From Turbatrix aceti (Eukaryota > Nematoda > Chromadorea > Rhabditida > Panagrolaimidae), in contig OZ017767.1 in the NCBI GenBank assembly GCA_963969345.1, positions 2,942,739 to 3,006,738 of the forward strand: 64,000 nt of DNA. The letters run 5' to 3'. The notes under the pieces were generated by a model, which had not been told where the DNA came from, did not search any database, and saw only the letters and a list, made by a program, of their open reading frames with translations. Both the position numbers and the translations under genes were made by a program. Shown here one piece after another: positions 41,893-53,002 of this stretch (the stretch's first letter is position 1; each line of letters begins with the position of its first letter).

Positions 41893-43943
41893 ATGGGAGG
41901 TAGGTTTTTCTGATAAATTTTCTTTCTTCACATTGTTTTTTTTAGTAAAATTTCTTGAATTCATCCAGCCATTTTGTGGCCTCATTCCCGAGGTTTCCAA
42001 GCCGGCACGCGTTGTTCAGTTTCGAGAAAAGCTGCTATGGACGTCGGTGACGCTTTTTGTGTTTCTCGTCTGTTGCCAGGTTCCTCTTTTTGGTAGGTTT
42101 TTGGTTTTTTAGGCTATTTTTGGGGAAATCGGGTGAAAATTGCAGGCATCATGGCGAGCGAGTCCGCTGATCCCCTCTATTGGCTGCGTGCTATCCTCGC
42201 TTCAAATCGTGGCACGCTCATGGAACTCGGCATTTCTCCCATCGTGACGTCAGGACTCATCATGCAGCTCCTCGCTGGCATCCAGATCATCGAAATCGGC
42301 GACACCCCCAAAGAACGCGCTTTGTTTCAAAATGCTCAAAAATGTGAGTTTTTGGCCTAAAATCGTAAATATAATATTTTTTGGCCTACACAAAATGCAA
42401 TTTCAGTGTTCGGTGTGATCATGACTATGTGCCAGGCTGTGATCTACGTCGTGTCGGGTATGTACGGTAGCATTGACGAACTCGGCTACGGCATAGCGCT
42501 GCTCATCGTGCTACAACTCGTTTTTGCGGGTTTTATCGTCATGCTTCTCGATGAATTGCTCCAGAATGGCTACGGTCTGGGCTCTGGCATTTCTCTCTTC
42601 GTTGCCACCAACGTCTGCGAAAACATCGTCTGGCAAGCCTTCTCTCCGGCGACCATAAACAGCGGCCGAGGCACCGAATTTGAAGGCGCGGTCATCGCTG
42701 CGATTCACATGCTGACAACTCGGGAAAACAAAGTCCGCGCTATTCGGGAAGCGTTTTATCGCTCCAATTTGCCGAATCTGACCAACTTGCTGTCTACCGG
42801 TTTCATCTTTGCCATCGTTATCTATTTCCAGGTTGGTTGGGGTCCAAAACTGGGATCAGCGAACGTTCGTGTTCGTTCGCGTACAAAATCAAATTTTTTC
42901 TTTCATATTGAAAAAAAAATTTGGAACTGACAAAAATTCGTTTAATTGTGCCGAAATCGATGTTTATTTCGGCGAAAAATGGCAAATAATGTGTTTTGAC
43001 TTCGGCCCTAAAAAGTTTATGAAGACTGTCGTGAAAACGTATAATACCATAATTCACGTTTTTCTGTCCAATTATGACAAATTTTTGTAAAAACGATTAA
43101 AGTAATCTGTTCATTGTTCGTTCACGAACACAGTAAAAAATGTTCGCGTTCGTTCGATTTCTCAAGCAAAATTAACAAAAAATTTTGATTTGTTTGAGCA
43201 AAAAAACGACTGTTTGCAATCCTTAAAATTTCAAAAAAACTGCAATTTTCAGGGCTTCCGTGTCAACTTCCCGGTCAAATCGCTCCGCCACCGCGGCGAC
43301 TCGACGGTCTACCCCATCAAGCTGTTCTACACGAGCAACGTCCCGATCATGCTTCAGTCAGCCCTCGTCTCAAACGTCTTTATCATGTCTCAGATGCTGG
43401 CTCGCAACTTTCCTCACAGCATCTTTACCCGGATTTTTGGCGTCTGGGAGGAGACTTCCTACCGCGGAGCGCACAATATCCCGATCGGCGGTCTGTGCTA
43501 CTACATGGCGCCTCCGACGTCGTATTCCCAGATGCTGGAAGACCCCGTCCATACCGTGCTCTACATCGCCTTCGTGCTCTCGTCCTGCGCCTTCATGTCC
43601 AAGACCTGGATCGAGTTCAGTGGATCGTCCGCCCGTGATGTCGCCAAGCGGCTGAAAGAGCAGCAGATGGTCATGCGAGGCCACCGGGAGTCTTCGCTTG
43701 TCCACGAACTCAATCGCTACATTCCAACGGCTGCCGCATTCGGTGGTATTTGCATTGGTGCGCTCACTGTTACCGCGGATTTGATCGGTTAGTTTTTTTT
43801 TTGTTTTTTTGTATTTGGATTTTTGAAATTGGGTTTTAGGAACCATCGGAACGGGTACGGGAATTCTGATGGCCGTCACGCTCATCCATGACTACTTTGA
43901 GACGTTCGTCAAGGAACAACAGGAACTCAGCTCAATGTTCTAG
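41893..43943 (+). CDS. sec-61.A: Protein translocase Sec61 subunit alpha
   Basis: Six exons: 41893-41899, 41946-42092, 42146-42343, 42407-42831, 43253-43787 and 43840-43943; 471 residues. Multi-pass ER membrane channel for co-translational protein translocation. The first exon codes only MG plus one base. Highly conserved blocks are visible: [20 protein letters not shown], the TM1/plug segment, [87 protein letters not shown] (cytosolic loop 8 contacting the ribosome) and the C-terminal [11 protein letters not shown]...FVKEQQE. Length matches the family (about 473). Intron 4 (421 bp) contains a dispersed repeat. Confidence 0.98.
42930..43090 (+). repeat. Dispersed repeat in Sec61 alpha intron 4 (copy B)
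   Basis: Homologous in inverse orientation to copy A at 40655-40840. Both sides carry GTTCGTTCG-rich flanks (about 42859-42880 and 43105-43160). It has no coding capacity, so it is best described as a short non-autonomous interspersed repeat. Confidence 0.6.
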
Positions 43944-44358
43944 GGTGATTGATTGATTTGATTTGTTTTTTTGTTTGTAGTTATTGTTGTTTTGTTGCTA
44001 TGCATCTGGTTTACTATAAATTGTTGAAAAAAAATTACGGTGTACATAATTTCAAAAAAAACTAAGAATTTTTGCATTTTTTGAATTTTTTTTGGTAATT
44101 TAATTTCATAAATTTTTTTTTTGTAAAATAGTAAAATTCATTTTTTTTGTATTTTTTTGAAATTGTTTTGTTATATTTTTTTTGTAAAAAAATCAGAATA
44201 CATTTTTTGGCATTTTTCGGATTTTTATGGGCAAAATAGCAAAAAATGCGAAAAATCGCACGTCATTCAAATTTCAAAGTCCCATGATAATGCCGAAATG
44301 TATGTTGCTTTCATCGGCATTCCAAGCGTATACACAAATCAGTCGTTGAACTGCGAAC

Positions 44359-45842
44359 ATGGCTGAAAAGGCAAAAATTTGTCGGTCACTCGGAAACTCA
44401 ACGGAGTAAGTCTTACCTGTATTCTGTGCACACCTGACCGATTTACGAACTGACTTTGCAGACACACAACCACAACCACGGAAGAAGACGCAGCGGATGG
44501 TATTCCTGAGGCATGCGTACGCAAAAGTGTTGAATTCACCGTTCCGAAGGGTGGAAAGGTAAGCGAGCACCGGAAGAGATAAATTTTTTTGGAGAAAAAT
44601 GATGGAAAATTGGCCAAAAAAGACAAAAATGTGCCAAAAAAACTCAAACGGTAATAACAAATGCGAAAAGATCGTTTTGGGGTCTCGAATGGAAAATTCG
44701 TTACGATCGATTGCACCGTAATCGAAGTAAGGTTTTTCTCTGGTTCTCGAAACGAAATTTTGGCGACGTCTTTTTTCATTTATTTTTTTTGCGTCAACTT
44801 TTACAAATTTCAGATCGGAGTCCGTCTTTCGAGTTCGTGCCAAATCAGTTCAATCAAAGATGGCTCAGCTGCCCAGCAAGTTCTTCGTCCGGGAGACAAA
44901 ATCATAACCATCAACGGCGTTGCGGTGACCAGTCGTCGAAATCTGGAACACGAAATACTCAAGGTCAAGCATCGACGTGTAAGTACATATACCACCCTTC
45001 ACCCGAAAAAAAAATTATTACGCCTTTTTTATTTCAGTATAAATTCGACATCCTCCGTACCAAACCCCCCTACATCCTCAAAGATCACGAAATCATCATG
45101 ACTCTCCCCAAGGGCTACGATACCATTCCCGGGTACCAGTACATTATTGCCTACATGCGAGTGTACCCCGGTGCAGACCTCGGCCTGCACATCATGAGCA
45201 TGGATTACAAGGTCTACGTCACCAACGCTCCGCCCAACACGCTCTCCGGCCATGCGTTCCAGCGAGCCGATGCCATCCTGGCTGTCGATGACCAGCCGAC
45301 TGCCAACATCAGGGAATGCAGCATGTGTCTCACGACCGCTCTTTGCACGAAAAAGTTTACCAAGGTTCTCATCGAGCGTCCCGTCGGCGAAGTTGCCAAA
45401 AAACGGGCCCAAGCGACGCTGAATTACCAAAGAACCGTGGACATTGATCCTCACATGCCAAAGGATATCCAGGAGATTAGCAACGCGGCGGTAGCACTTA
45501 TCTCAACATCCAAGCATTTAAAATTGAAAAACATCTACAAAGGCAAAACTGCGGTACATACTCCGAAATCCCAGAGGCTGGTTTTTTTAAAATTGTCTAA
45601 GTCAAAAAATATGGTTCTTTTTCAGAATTTCAATTTCCGAACAGAACACGGAAGTCGACGTCATGTGTGACCCGTTCAATCCGGAACTTCTTATACATGT
45701 TGGACGTAGATATGAAGTTTCAGGTGTTCCTGGTGCCATTTCGCATCCGAGGGTTAGGAACAAGGGTTCTCTCAGGAAGAAAAAGAGTAACACTTTTCTG
45801 AAGTCTTTGTTCCTCAGTCGTACGCAAGATGAAGCAGACTGA
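44359..45842 (+). CDS. Two-PDZ-domain protein
   Basis: Exons 44359-44405, 44462-44558, 44814-44978 and 45038 to 45553 or 45580, then a last exon ending at 45842. PDZ 1 has the carboxylate loop KIGVRLSS and RPGDKIITINGVAV. A second PDZ-like domain starts at ADLGLHIMSM and includes FQRADAILAVDDQP. The C-terminus is basic (GSLRKKKSNTFLKSLFLS). The last junction is ambiguous. Using the TTTTCAG acceptor at 45625 puts the last exon in a frame that stops early; the acceptor ending at 45644 (CCGAACAG) restores a long frame with plausible residues. Cytosolic scaffold of a type common in nematodes; partners unknown. AATAAA at 45883-45888. Confidence 0.75.
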
Positions 45843-46241
45843 GTTGGGACAATATCCGTTTATACAAATGTGATAATGATGTAATAAATATACGGATAAA
45901 TTCAATGTAAAAATATACACAAACAAATTCGAGGACGAGAAAATAAATACAAATTTAAATAAAATTTATTTAAAAATCTAATATTATGTTTTGTAATGTT
46001 AAAAAATTTAAAAATGAGTTTGCCTTTGTTTTCTGTTTCGGTAACAAAATTAACACAATAAAAAAATTAATAATTTGACAGACATGACGACATTAGTATT
46101 TTGTAACTGTTTGTTTTCAGCATAAATCAAACGAGGACAAAATTTAGTTATTTCAATATTGACAAATTCAATTACCGTATAGCAAGGCATAGTAAAATTG
46201 TTCAACATAGTCCCTCTTTTGCAGTCACTGTTTGCGTCGTA
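45843..46241. other. Spacer upstream of the chemoreceptor cluster
   Basis: A/T-rich; contains the poly(A) signal of the PDZ gene and, at 46215-46224, CTCTTTTGCAG, an acceptor 17 nt before the receptor ATG. Confidence 0.4.
46215..46224 (+). promoter_or_regulatory. Candidate trans-splice acceptor for receptor 1
   Basis: A pyrimidine tract plus GCAG just upstream of the start of an intronless ORF; no upstream exon is needed, so spliced-leader addition is the simplest reading. Confidence 0.45.
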
Positions 46242-47270
46242 ATGGAAACAGGTAATCTTACGACGTCCGGTCCCGAAGACAAAGCAACAGATGCCAAAGA
46301 ACAGATTGCCGATTTGGAATATTACTATTTTGGTAACTTGACAAGTTGGCAGTTTTCAACTGTTATAGCGATGGAATCCAGTATTTTCTATATGGAAATT
46401 GGTAACATGTTTTTTCTGCTTCTATTTATCATATTTCTGTTGCGAAATATCATCTGTAAAAAAAACAACATGCGATCGCCCTATTTTGTGATTTTTATCA
46501 TCGGCAACATTTATTATTTTATTGAAAAACTCTTCGGCATGCTCTCAGAATATTTTCAATATAACTTACTGATTCAGGTTGCCGGTATCTTTCAATGGCA
46601 TTTTCCGGTATTCCTGCACGTTTGGAATCTGTTTTTGGCATTCAACAGATTTGCAGCAATTTTTTTGTGGAACTACGTGGATTCTTTGTGGAACAAGAGA
46701 ACGGTTTGCATTTACCTTCTTTTCATGATGGCGTATCCTTTTTTGTTATACGCACCTATTTTTGAATACTGGAAATGCTACTGGGTTTTTGTACCGTGCG
46801 AGATTCGTTTATTCAAGAAATCTAATAATTACTATAATTATTCTGCAATGACATCGAGCATGGTGGCTTCTCTGATGTCTTCTGGGTGCTGTCTTTCTAC
46901 CGCTTTCGCAAGTCGATGTACCAAAACCAAGTTAAAGGTTTCGGAAAAGCAAAGAAGTGTCGAACATCATCTCCTCGTTCAGGCCACCTGTCTTACCCTA
47001 ATCTTTGCTACAATGTCAACTTTCCATTTTTTAGCCTATTTTACTAATGTTAGAAAAAATTTTCTGAGATTGTTTTTCATTGATATGACTAGCGTCTGCG
47101 AGGATTTGTACATTGCTTGTCTCTACCTGCCGTTTTTAATCACCAAGGTGTGGCGACGACAAATTTTCAAGTTTTATCGCCTGCCGACAGTCATGATCCC
47201 TGCCGGTTACAATACAAAAATTGCAGTTGTATCCGCAACTTCTCGCAAACAGAACCGAACTGTCGCTTAA
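46242..47270 (+). CDS. Seven-helix chemoreceptor-like protein, receptor 1
   Basis: Intronless, 342 residues. N-terminal extracellular stretch with NLT/NLTSW sequons, then seven hydrophobic segments beginning near residues 47, 80, 115, 150, 190, 235 and 275. Conserved family marks shared with the four minus-strand receptors: WNLFLAFNRFAAIFLW after helix 3, PIFEYWKC in the second extracellular loop, and KVWRRQIFKFYRLP after helix 7. The pattern of NRF after helix 3 resembles the nematode SRG superfamily of serpentine chemoreceptors. I infer a sensory receptor; ligand and exact class are unknown. It is the only plus-strand member and the most diverged. Confidence 0.8.
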   Translation: METGNLTTSGPEDKATDAKEQIADLEYYYFGNLTSWQFSTVIAMESSIFYMEIGNMFFLLLFIIFLLRNIICKKNNMRSPYFVIFIIGNIYYFIEKLFGMLSEYFQYNLLIQVAGIFQWHFPVFLHVWNLFLAFNRFAAIFLWNYVDSLWNKRTVCIYLLFMMAYPFLLYAPIFEYWKCYWVFVPCEIRLFKKSNNYYNYSAMTSSMVASLMSSGCCLSTAFASRCTKTKLKVSEKQRSVEHHLLVQATCLTLIFATMSTFHFLAYFTNVRKNFLRLFFIDMTSVCEDLYIACLYLPFLITKVWRRQIFKFYRLPTVMIPAGYNTKIAVVSATSRKQNRTVA

Positions 47271-47691
47271 ATTATGTCAATGATGTTTCTTTAAAATTTT
47301 TTAAATATAAACAACGTGCATAAAATCCGTGTATGTGTGTTTCATTAGCAAATATGTACAGATTTATTCACGAATTTTATGCTTTCGATACATTTTAGCG
47401 ACGTTTTATAAAAATGTATTTGAAGCCCATTTTCCAAGCTGGCCGCATTATAAATTTAGAGATCTTGTTATAAAGTTGTATAATTTTTTAATGTCGGATT
47501 ACGTTTTTTTTTACTTTTTTGGTTTTAAACTTTATTACCGCTGAGGTAAAAAAAGGTAAAATGAACTTAAACGCAAATACATTTGGTACACTGTATGTTT
47601 TTTTAAATTAATTTATTGTCAATGCAAAGGTAAAAACAACTTTATTTATGTTCAAAAACGTGTATCGACGAACAAAAAATCACAAAAAAAT
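47271..47691. other. Convergent spacer between receptors 1 and 2
   Basis: A/T-rich with no coding exon. The receptor 1 3' flank meets the receptor 2 3' flank here. Confidence 0.35.
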
Positions 47692-48711
47692 CTATGCTTC
47701 AGTTTTGTCCTGCATTCGATGAGTGTACGGCGACACAGATATGGCTCCCACTTTAATACTGTTGTTGGCCGGAATCATGCATTTTGGCAAACGATAAAAT
47801 TTGAAGAGCTGACGTCGCCACATTTTGGTGATTATGAAGGGGAGGTATAGACATAAAATGTACATAGATTCGCTCACAGAGGAAATATTAATAAGCAACA
47901 GTTTCCTAAAAAAGTTTGAAACAAACATTGCCCAAAACATTATTAGAGAATTGGCTGTAAAAATAACGGTAAGACAAATAGTTTGTACAAGCAAATGTTG
48001 TTCGACTTTTTTCTGTTTTATTGTTAGTTTTGGTTTTTCCTTTCCAGTACGACAGCATCGATTTGCAAAACCGGCAGAAAGACAAAATCCACAGGCCATC
48101 ACGGTCGTGAGTATACCAGATATCACTTTAGAATAGTTGTAGTATTTATTTGCAGGCGTTATTGATCTCAAACTACAGAAGATAAAACCCCATTGGCATA
48201 TCCATAGCCTAAAAATTGGAGCATTTAGCAAAAATGGATAAAGTACCATGAACGTTATATAGGCGCACGCCATTTTTCTACTCCACAGCATATCCATGTA
48301 GCTCCACAGAACAACTGCCGAAATTCTGTTGAATGCCAGAGTTAAATTCCAAATTTGAATAAATGTAGAAAAGTGAAATATTAGTGTAAGGCATACCGGA
48401 CGCAGTTGCGATATTTTAAAGTCATCTAAGAGCATAATTATAATTCTCTGAACGAGGTAGTAGATAATGCCAATAATGAAAATGACGAAATAAGATGTTC
48501 TCATATGATTTTTATTTTGGATAACATTTCGCAGGAGAAAAATAGTGACTAGCATCAGAAAAAACATGTTGACAAAATCCATATAAAGTATAGCGGTTTC
48601 AATGATATCGAGTGTTGATGATTGGAAATCAGATAAATTGCCGTACTGCATGTCGATTACATCTTGAATATCGTTTTCAATATTTGGTATTGTACGGTTG
48701 TCGTCGCCCAT
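47692..48711 (-). CDS. Seven-helix chemoreceptor-like protein, receptor 2
   Basis: Intronless; 339 residues from the ATG at 48711. An ATG eight codons upstream (48735) exists, but the sequence TCAG|ATATG next to 48711 is shared with receptor 3 and makes the internal ATG the likely start after leader splicing. Shares WNLTLAFNRISAVVLW, PIFRLWIC and KMWRRQLFKFYRLPKCMIP with its neighbours, plus a CGFCLSAGFANRCC motif at the cytosolic end of helix 5. Seven hydrophobic segments. Closest in the cluster to receptor 3, including the N-terminal NIENDIQDVID and the C-terminal SVSPYTHRMQ. Confidence 0.82.
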   Translation of the reverse strand: MGDDNRTIPNIENDIQDVIDMQYGNLSDFQSSTLDIIETAILYMDFVNMFFLMLVTIFLLRNVIQNKNHMRTSYFVIFIIGIIYYLVQRIIIMLLDDFKISQLRPVCLTLIFHFSTFIQIWNLTLAFNRISAVVLWSYMDMLWSRKMACAYITFMVLYPFLLNAPIFRLWICQWGFIFCSLRSITPANKYYNYSKVISGILTTVMACGFCLSAGFANRCCRTGKEKPKLTIKQKKVEQHLLVQTICLTVIFTANSLIMFWAMFVSNFFRKLLLINISSVSESMYILCLYLPFIITKMWRRQLFKFYRLPKCMIPANNSIKVGAISVSPYTHRMQDKTEA

Positions 48712-49994
48712 ATCTGACTTTAAAGAAAAGTTCAAATGTGAAACAAGCTGTACTAGGAACTGTTTTTATGCTCCGCCAAATTCAATTTGAATGTAACAAA
48801 GTAAAAACGCGGCAAGTCTTGTTACTTCTGTATCACCAAAAGGTGTAATGCTTGGGCATCGGTCAGTCGTGTATCTGAATCCTGTTTTGAAAACTAGTTG
48901 CGTAACATTTGAAAATCCGTTATCAAATTATTTGATACATATTTATTTGTACGCAATGGTCTGAATTACTTTCATTTAATATAGTAATACTCCAAAGCTG
49001 GCCGCAAAACAAATTTCAAAATCTTGCTTTCACTTATAAGTTGCTAATGCCACCGCTCATTACGTTTTTTAGCCATAATATTTTTTTATTTTAAATTTAA
49101 TTACCACACAGGTAAAAGAACGGTGAAACGGACTTCCTTGTAATTTTCATTTAAAGTATAGTTGTTAGAAATACTGTATGAAATTTAAATTTGTGAGCAT
49201 TGTTTTGTTCTACATGACAACATCATTGCTTAATTTAATTGTTCTATTTATGTTCTATTTAGTTATCATTTTTCTCAGTATAATTCGTTGACGTTGTCGT
49301 TGTCGTCGGTTGATGGTTCGATTCAAGTAAACTTGGCAGGCGTAAGCAAATGTCGCTGTTATGATGCCACAGCATTCATAGCCTGACTTTACCTGAAAAT
49401 AAATAGTAGTTATTGTTTGAGCTGTTGAAGGTTTCAGTTTTACTTTACTTTACTTTACTTTATTACTCTTACTCGTGCATAATTACTCATTACAAAATTA
49501 AAGAGACAGTGATGAGTCTCTTTAATTTTGTAATGAGTAATTCGTCAGTTTTTTCCTGACTTAGAACAAATAACATGCCAGTGTAAAACGCGAATAATCA
49601 ATCCACAGGTTGTTTTCACTTCATGCATTGTCAAAAATGCACAGCATGTGCTTTCACCTTGTTTGCGAACAATTGCAGCTGTGCCAAAAATCAACATTTT
49701 TGTGCCGTTGATAGCTTGTTTGATATCTCAGGACTTGCCCTAATCATCAGTGTAACATCGCCTTCGCCTTCATCGCCCCCGGAGGTGCGGCAGATGAGAT
49801 CGCTAACAATCTAAAAATGTCATTGCGCGAAGCTGCCAAAGTCAGCATACTCTCTGCAAATGCTTTAAAACAGTGTTTTCTTTCACATACCAAAAAAACT
49901 TACTGTTATTGATGTAACGCAAAAACAACTTTATTTACAATAACATGCTACAATATGCACATAGCCATTGAGAAACAATAAAACACAAAAAATT
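48712..49994. other. Spacer between receptors 2 and 3
   Basis: About 1.3 kb. Contains the hairpin element copy 2 (49441-49542) and, at about 49632-49680, a segment starting ATGCACAGCATGTGC that resembles the ends of the foldback element at 55364-56310. No intact ORF. Confidence 0.45.
49441..49542 (-). repeat. Hairpin element with GTAAA-rich tail, copy 2
   Basis: Perfect 27-bp arms (49481-49507 and 49516-49542) with an 8-nt loop, next to a tail at 49441-49493 that is the reverse complement of 5049-5099. The arms include the shared AATTACTCATTACA word, so part of the tail is itself one hairpin arm. Confidence 0.8.
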
Positions 49995-51017
49995 TTATGC
50001 TTCAGTTCTCTCCTGCATTCGATGAGTGGTATATGGCGATACAGATATGACTCCAACTTTAATGTCGTTGCTGGCAGGAATCATGCATTTCGGTAAATGA
50101 TAGAACCTAAAGAGCTGCCGTCGCCACATTTTAGTGACTATGAATGGAAGGTATAAGCACAAGATGTACAGGGATTCACTTACAATTGAAATGTCTATGA
50201 GTAAAATTTTCAAAAAAAAATTTGAAACAAACATTGCCAAGAACGATATCAGTGAATTGGTTGCAAAAATTGTGGTAAGACAAATAGTTTGAAAAAACAA
50301 GTGAGACTCAAATTTTTTCTGTTTTGTTGATAATTTAGGTTTGTCCTTTCCTTTACGACAACAGCGATTTGCAAAACCGGCAGAAAGACAAAACCCGCAG
50401 GCTATCAGAGTAGTGAGTATACCCGAGATCACTTTAGCATAGTTGTAGTATACATTCGCTGGCGATATTGTTTTTACACTACAGGACACAAGTAGCCAGT
50501 GACACTTCCAAAGCTCAAAAATTGGAATATTGAGCACAAAAGGGTACAGAGCCATAAAAACTATATAGCCAAAAGTCATTTTTTTGTTCCACAACATATC
50601 CATGTAACTCCACAAAACAACTGCAGAAAATCTGTTAAATGCCAAAGCCAAATTCCAAATTTGTGTGAATATCTGGTAGTGCCATAAAGCTATACTGCCC
50701 GCTTGAAGCAAGTCTTCGATTTCTAAGTAATCTACTGGTATGAGTATAGCTTTCTGAATAAAATAGTAGATGACGCCAATAATAAAAGTCACAAAATAAG
50801 AAGTTCGCATATGATTTTTGTTTTGGATTACGTTTCGCAGGAGAAATACAGTGACCAACAAAAGAAAAAACATGTTGACGAAATCAATATATAGAATAAC
50901 GGTTTCAATGATATCGATTGTTGATGATTGAAAATTAGATAAATTACCGTAAAGCAAATCAATTTCATCCTGGATATCGTTTTCAATATTTGGAGACGTA
51001 AGATTGTCGTCGTCCAT
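49995..51017 (-). CDS. Seven-helix chemoreceptor-like protein, receptor 3
   Basis: Intronless, 340 residues. N-terminal NLS sequon before helix 1; WNLALAFNRFSAVVLW after helix 3; PIFELWKC; CGFCLSAGFANRCC; KMWRRQLFRFYHLPKCMIP. A TTTCATCAG acceptor lies two bases upstream of the ATG, fitting spliced-leader addition. Highly similar to receptor 2 across its length, so a recent tandem duplicate. Confidence 0.83.
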   Translation of the reverse strand: MDDDNLTSPNIENDIQDEIDLLYGNLSNFQSSTIDIIETVILYIDFVNMFFLLLVTVFLLRNVIQNKNHMRTSYFVTFIIGVIYYFIQKAILIPVDYLEIEDLLQAGSIALWHYQIFTQIWNLALAFNRFSAVVLWSYMDMLWNKKMTFGYIVFMALYPFVLNIPIFELWKCHWLLVSCSVKTISPANVYYNYAKVISGILTTLIACGFCLSAGFANRCCRKGKDKPKLSTKQKKFESHLFFQTICLTTIFATNSLISFLAMFVSNFFLKILLIDISIVSESLYILCLYLPFIVTKMWRRQLFRFYHLPKCMIPASNDIKVGVISVSPYTTHRMQERTEA

Positions 51018-51339
51018 ATCTGATGAAAGGTAAGTGCAAATGCAACAAAAGCCGTACTCGGAAATGTTTTTATGCTACTTTATTAATCTAATCTGACAAA
51101 TAATACAATAAAAAACGCGGCAAGCAGGATTTTAGTTTTGTATTTATTCGATTACTTCAATGTCATCAAAAAGGTGTGAACGTAAACACAACTTTCTGTA
51201 AATCGATAAACGTAAGATGATGTGACATCAGTTAGTGCAAACAGTTGTTGCCAGATACGTGAGACCAGTATTTTCTTCAGATGGTCACAGAAAAGTTTGT
51301 AAAATTGAATTACCATGTAAAAATACATAAAATACGTTT
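51018..51339. other. Spacer between receptors 3 and 4
   Basis: 322 bp, A/T-rich, nothing identifiable apart from flanking UTR sequence. Confidence 0.35.
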
Positions 51340-52377
51340 CTAAGCTTCATATCTGTCTCGTATCCGAATAGCGTATGGCATCCGAATACTGTACGGCAAT
51401 ATAGATTTTCCAATACCCAAGATGTTGTCACTGACAGAAGTTATAAACTTAGGTAAACAATAAAATTTAAAAAGTTGATGTCGCCACATTTTGGTGATTA
51501 TGAACGGTAGATAAAAGCACAAAATGTACAGAAGTTCACACACAGAAGAAAGGTGTAAAAACAGCATTTTTACAAACATGTGTGAAAAAAACCATGTAAA
51601 AAATTCTAATAGGGAAACCGTTGCAAAAATCAATGTAAGAAAAACAGTTTGAACGAGCAAATAATATTCGAATTTTCTTTGTATTGCTGACAACCTTGGT
51701 TTTTTCTTTGTTTTACGACAGCAGCGACTTGCAAGTGCCGCGGAAAGACAAAATCCACAAGCCATCATAACAAAAATCATATCAGACACAGTTTTAGAAA
51801 TATTGTAATATTTATTTGCTGGTACTATTGTTTTTAGACTACACGGCACAAGATACCATTGGCATGTCCAGAGCTTAAAAATTGGAGCATTCAACAAAAA
51901 TGGGAATATGATCAGAAAAGTAATGTAAGCAAACGTCATTTTTTTACTCCACAGTGTATCCATGTAGTTCCACAGAACAACGGCCGAAAACCTGTTGAAT
52001 GCCAAAGTCAAATTCCAAATTTGAGTAAATATCATGTAATGCCATTGAGCCGTATTGGTTACTTTCTGGAAGCCATCAATTAAAAATGTATCACTTAATA
52101 TCGCTGAAATTTTCTGAATAAGATAGTAGAGAATGCCAATGATAAAAATGACAAAATAAGGTGTTCGCATATGATTTTTATTTTGGATTACGTTTCGCAT
52201 TAGAAATACAGTGACTAACATCAGAAAAAACATGTTGACGGTATTCATGTACAAAACAACGGTTTGAATAACATTTAGCGTCGACAGTTGAAAATCAGAT
52301 AAATTACCGTACCGCATTTTAAATTCATCCATAGCATTATTTTCGGGATTTGGAGTGGTAGGATTTTCGCCATTCAT
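51340..52377 (-). CDS. Seven-helix chemoreceptor-like protein, receptor 4
   Basis: Intronless; 345 residues from the ATG at 52377 (MNGENPTTPNPEN), preferred by alignment with receptors 2, 3 and 5. An ATG eight codons upstream (52401) would add MYFPFGLN. Shares WNLTLAFNRFSAVVLWNYMD, PIFKLWTC, CGFCLSAALASRCC and KMWRHQLFKFYCLP with the family. It differs from the others in the last 30 residues, which carry a duplicated IRMPYAIRIR. Confidence 0.82.
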   Translation of the reverse strand: MNGENPTTPNPENNAMDEFKMRYGNLSDFQLSTLNVIQTVVLYMNTVNMFFLMLVTVFLMRNVIQNKNHMRTPYFVIFIIGILYYLIQKISAILSDTFLIDGFQKVTNTAQWHYMIFTQIWNLTLAFNRFSAVVLWNYMDTLWSKKMTFAYITFLIIFPFLLNAPIFKLWTCQWYLVPCSLKTIVPANKYYNISKTVSDMIFVMMACGFCLSAALASRCCRKTKKKPRLSAIQRKFEYYLLVQTVFLTLIFATVSLLEFFTWFFSHMFVKMLFLHLSSVCELLYILCFYLPFIITKMWRHQLFKFYCLPKFITSVSDNILGIGKSILPYSIRMPYAIRIRDRYEA

Positions 52378-53002
52378 ATTCAATCCAAATGGAAAATACA
52401 ACTGTTGCAGGAGTCAGACTTTTTTGTAACCTTGCAGATATTTTAGTAGTATATAAATTGAACACGACTGTAATGAAATAAATGCTTGGTTTAAGTTTTG
52501 CGGCTATGTTTATTGAATTATTAAATTAGCAAAACGACCTTTCGGTAGCAAATAAGAAGTGTCCCCTGTTTTGTTGCACGAGCTATCTAAACTACAAATA
52601 TTTTATAAATGTGTACAAAATAATACCGATGAATCATTGATTTGTACCAGTAAGACGATATAATTTTTTCGTTCTTTTTTGGAGACAATTTTTTGGTTTG
52701 TTTTTGATCATAAATATTTCAAGATGTGTTGTCGTTATAGTAATATCATGTTGTTCAAATTCTATCAGACAAACGAGTGCAAAGAAAACAGTTGTCTGCG
52801 TAAACTTATTTTTGCTACGTCAAGCATAAATTTAATTTAGCAATGATGAATTCAAAACCAATTTTTTAAATGAGTTTATCATTAGGATAATGCTCAAAAG
52901 TTTATGTGTATACCAAACGCATTATTTTTTTAAACATTACAGGTGTTACGGTAAAAATTTATTTTCTAAATACATAACAAACAGCAAACTAAGATTCAGT
53001 TA
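52378..53002. other. Spacer between receptors 4 and 5
   Basis: A/T-rich with no coding exon or clear repeat. Short near-identical flanking sequences (CATGTAG-type) are those of the receptor genes. Confidence 0.35.

Noticed and set aside
44711..45670. Single 319-codon ORF across the PDZ gene
   Set aside because: It reads through introns; the spliced model with PDZ motifs in phase explains the region better.
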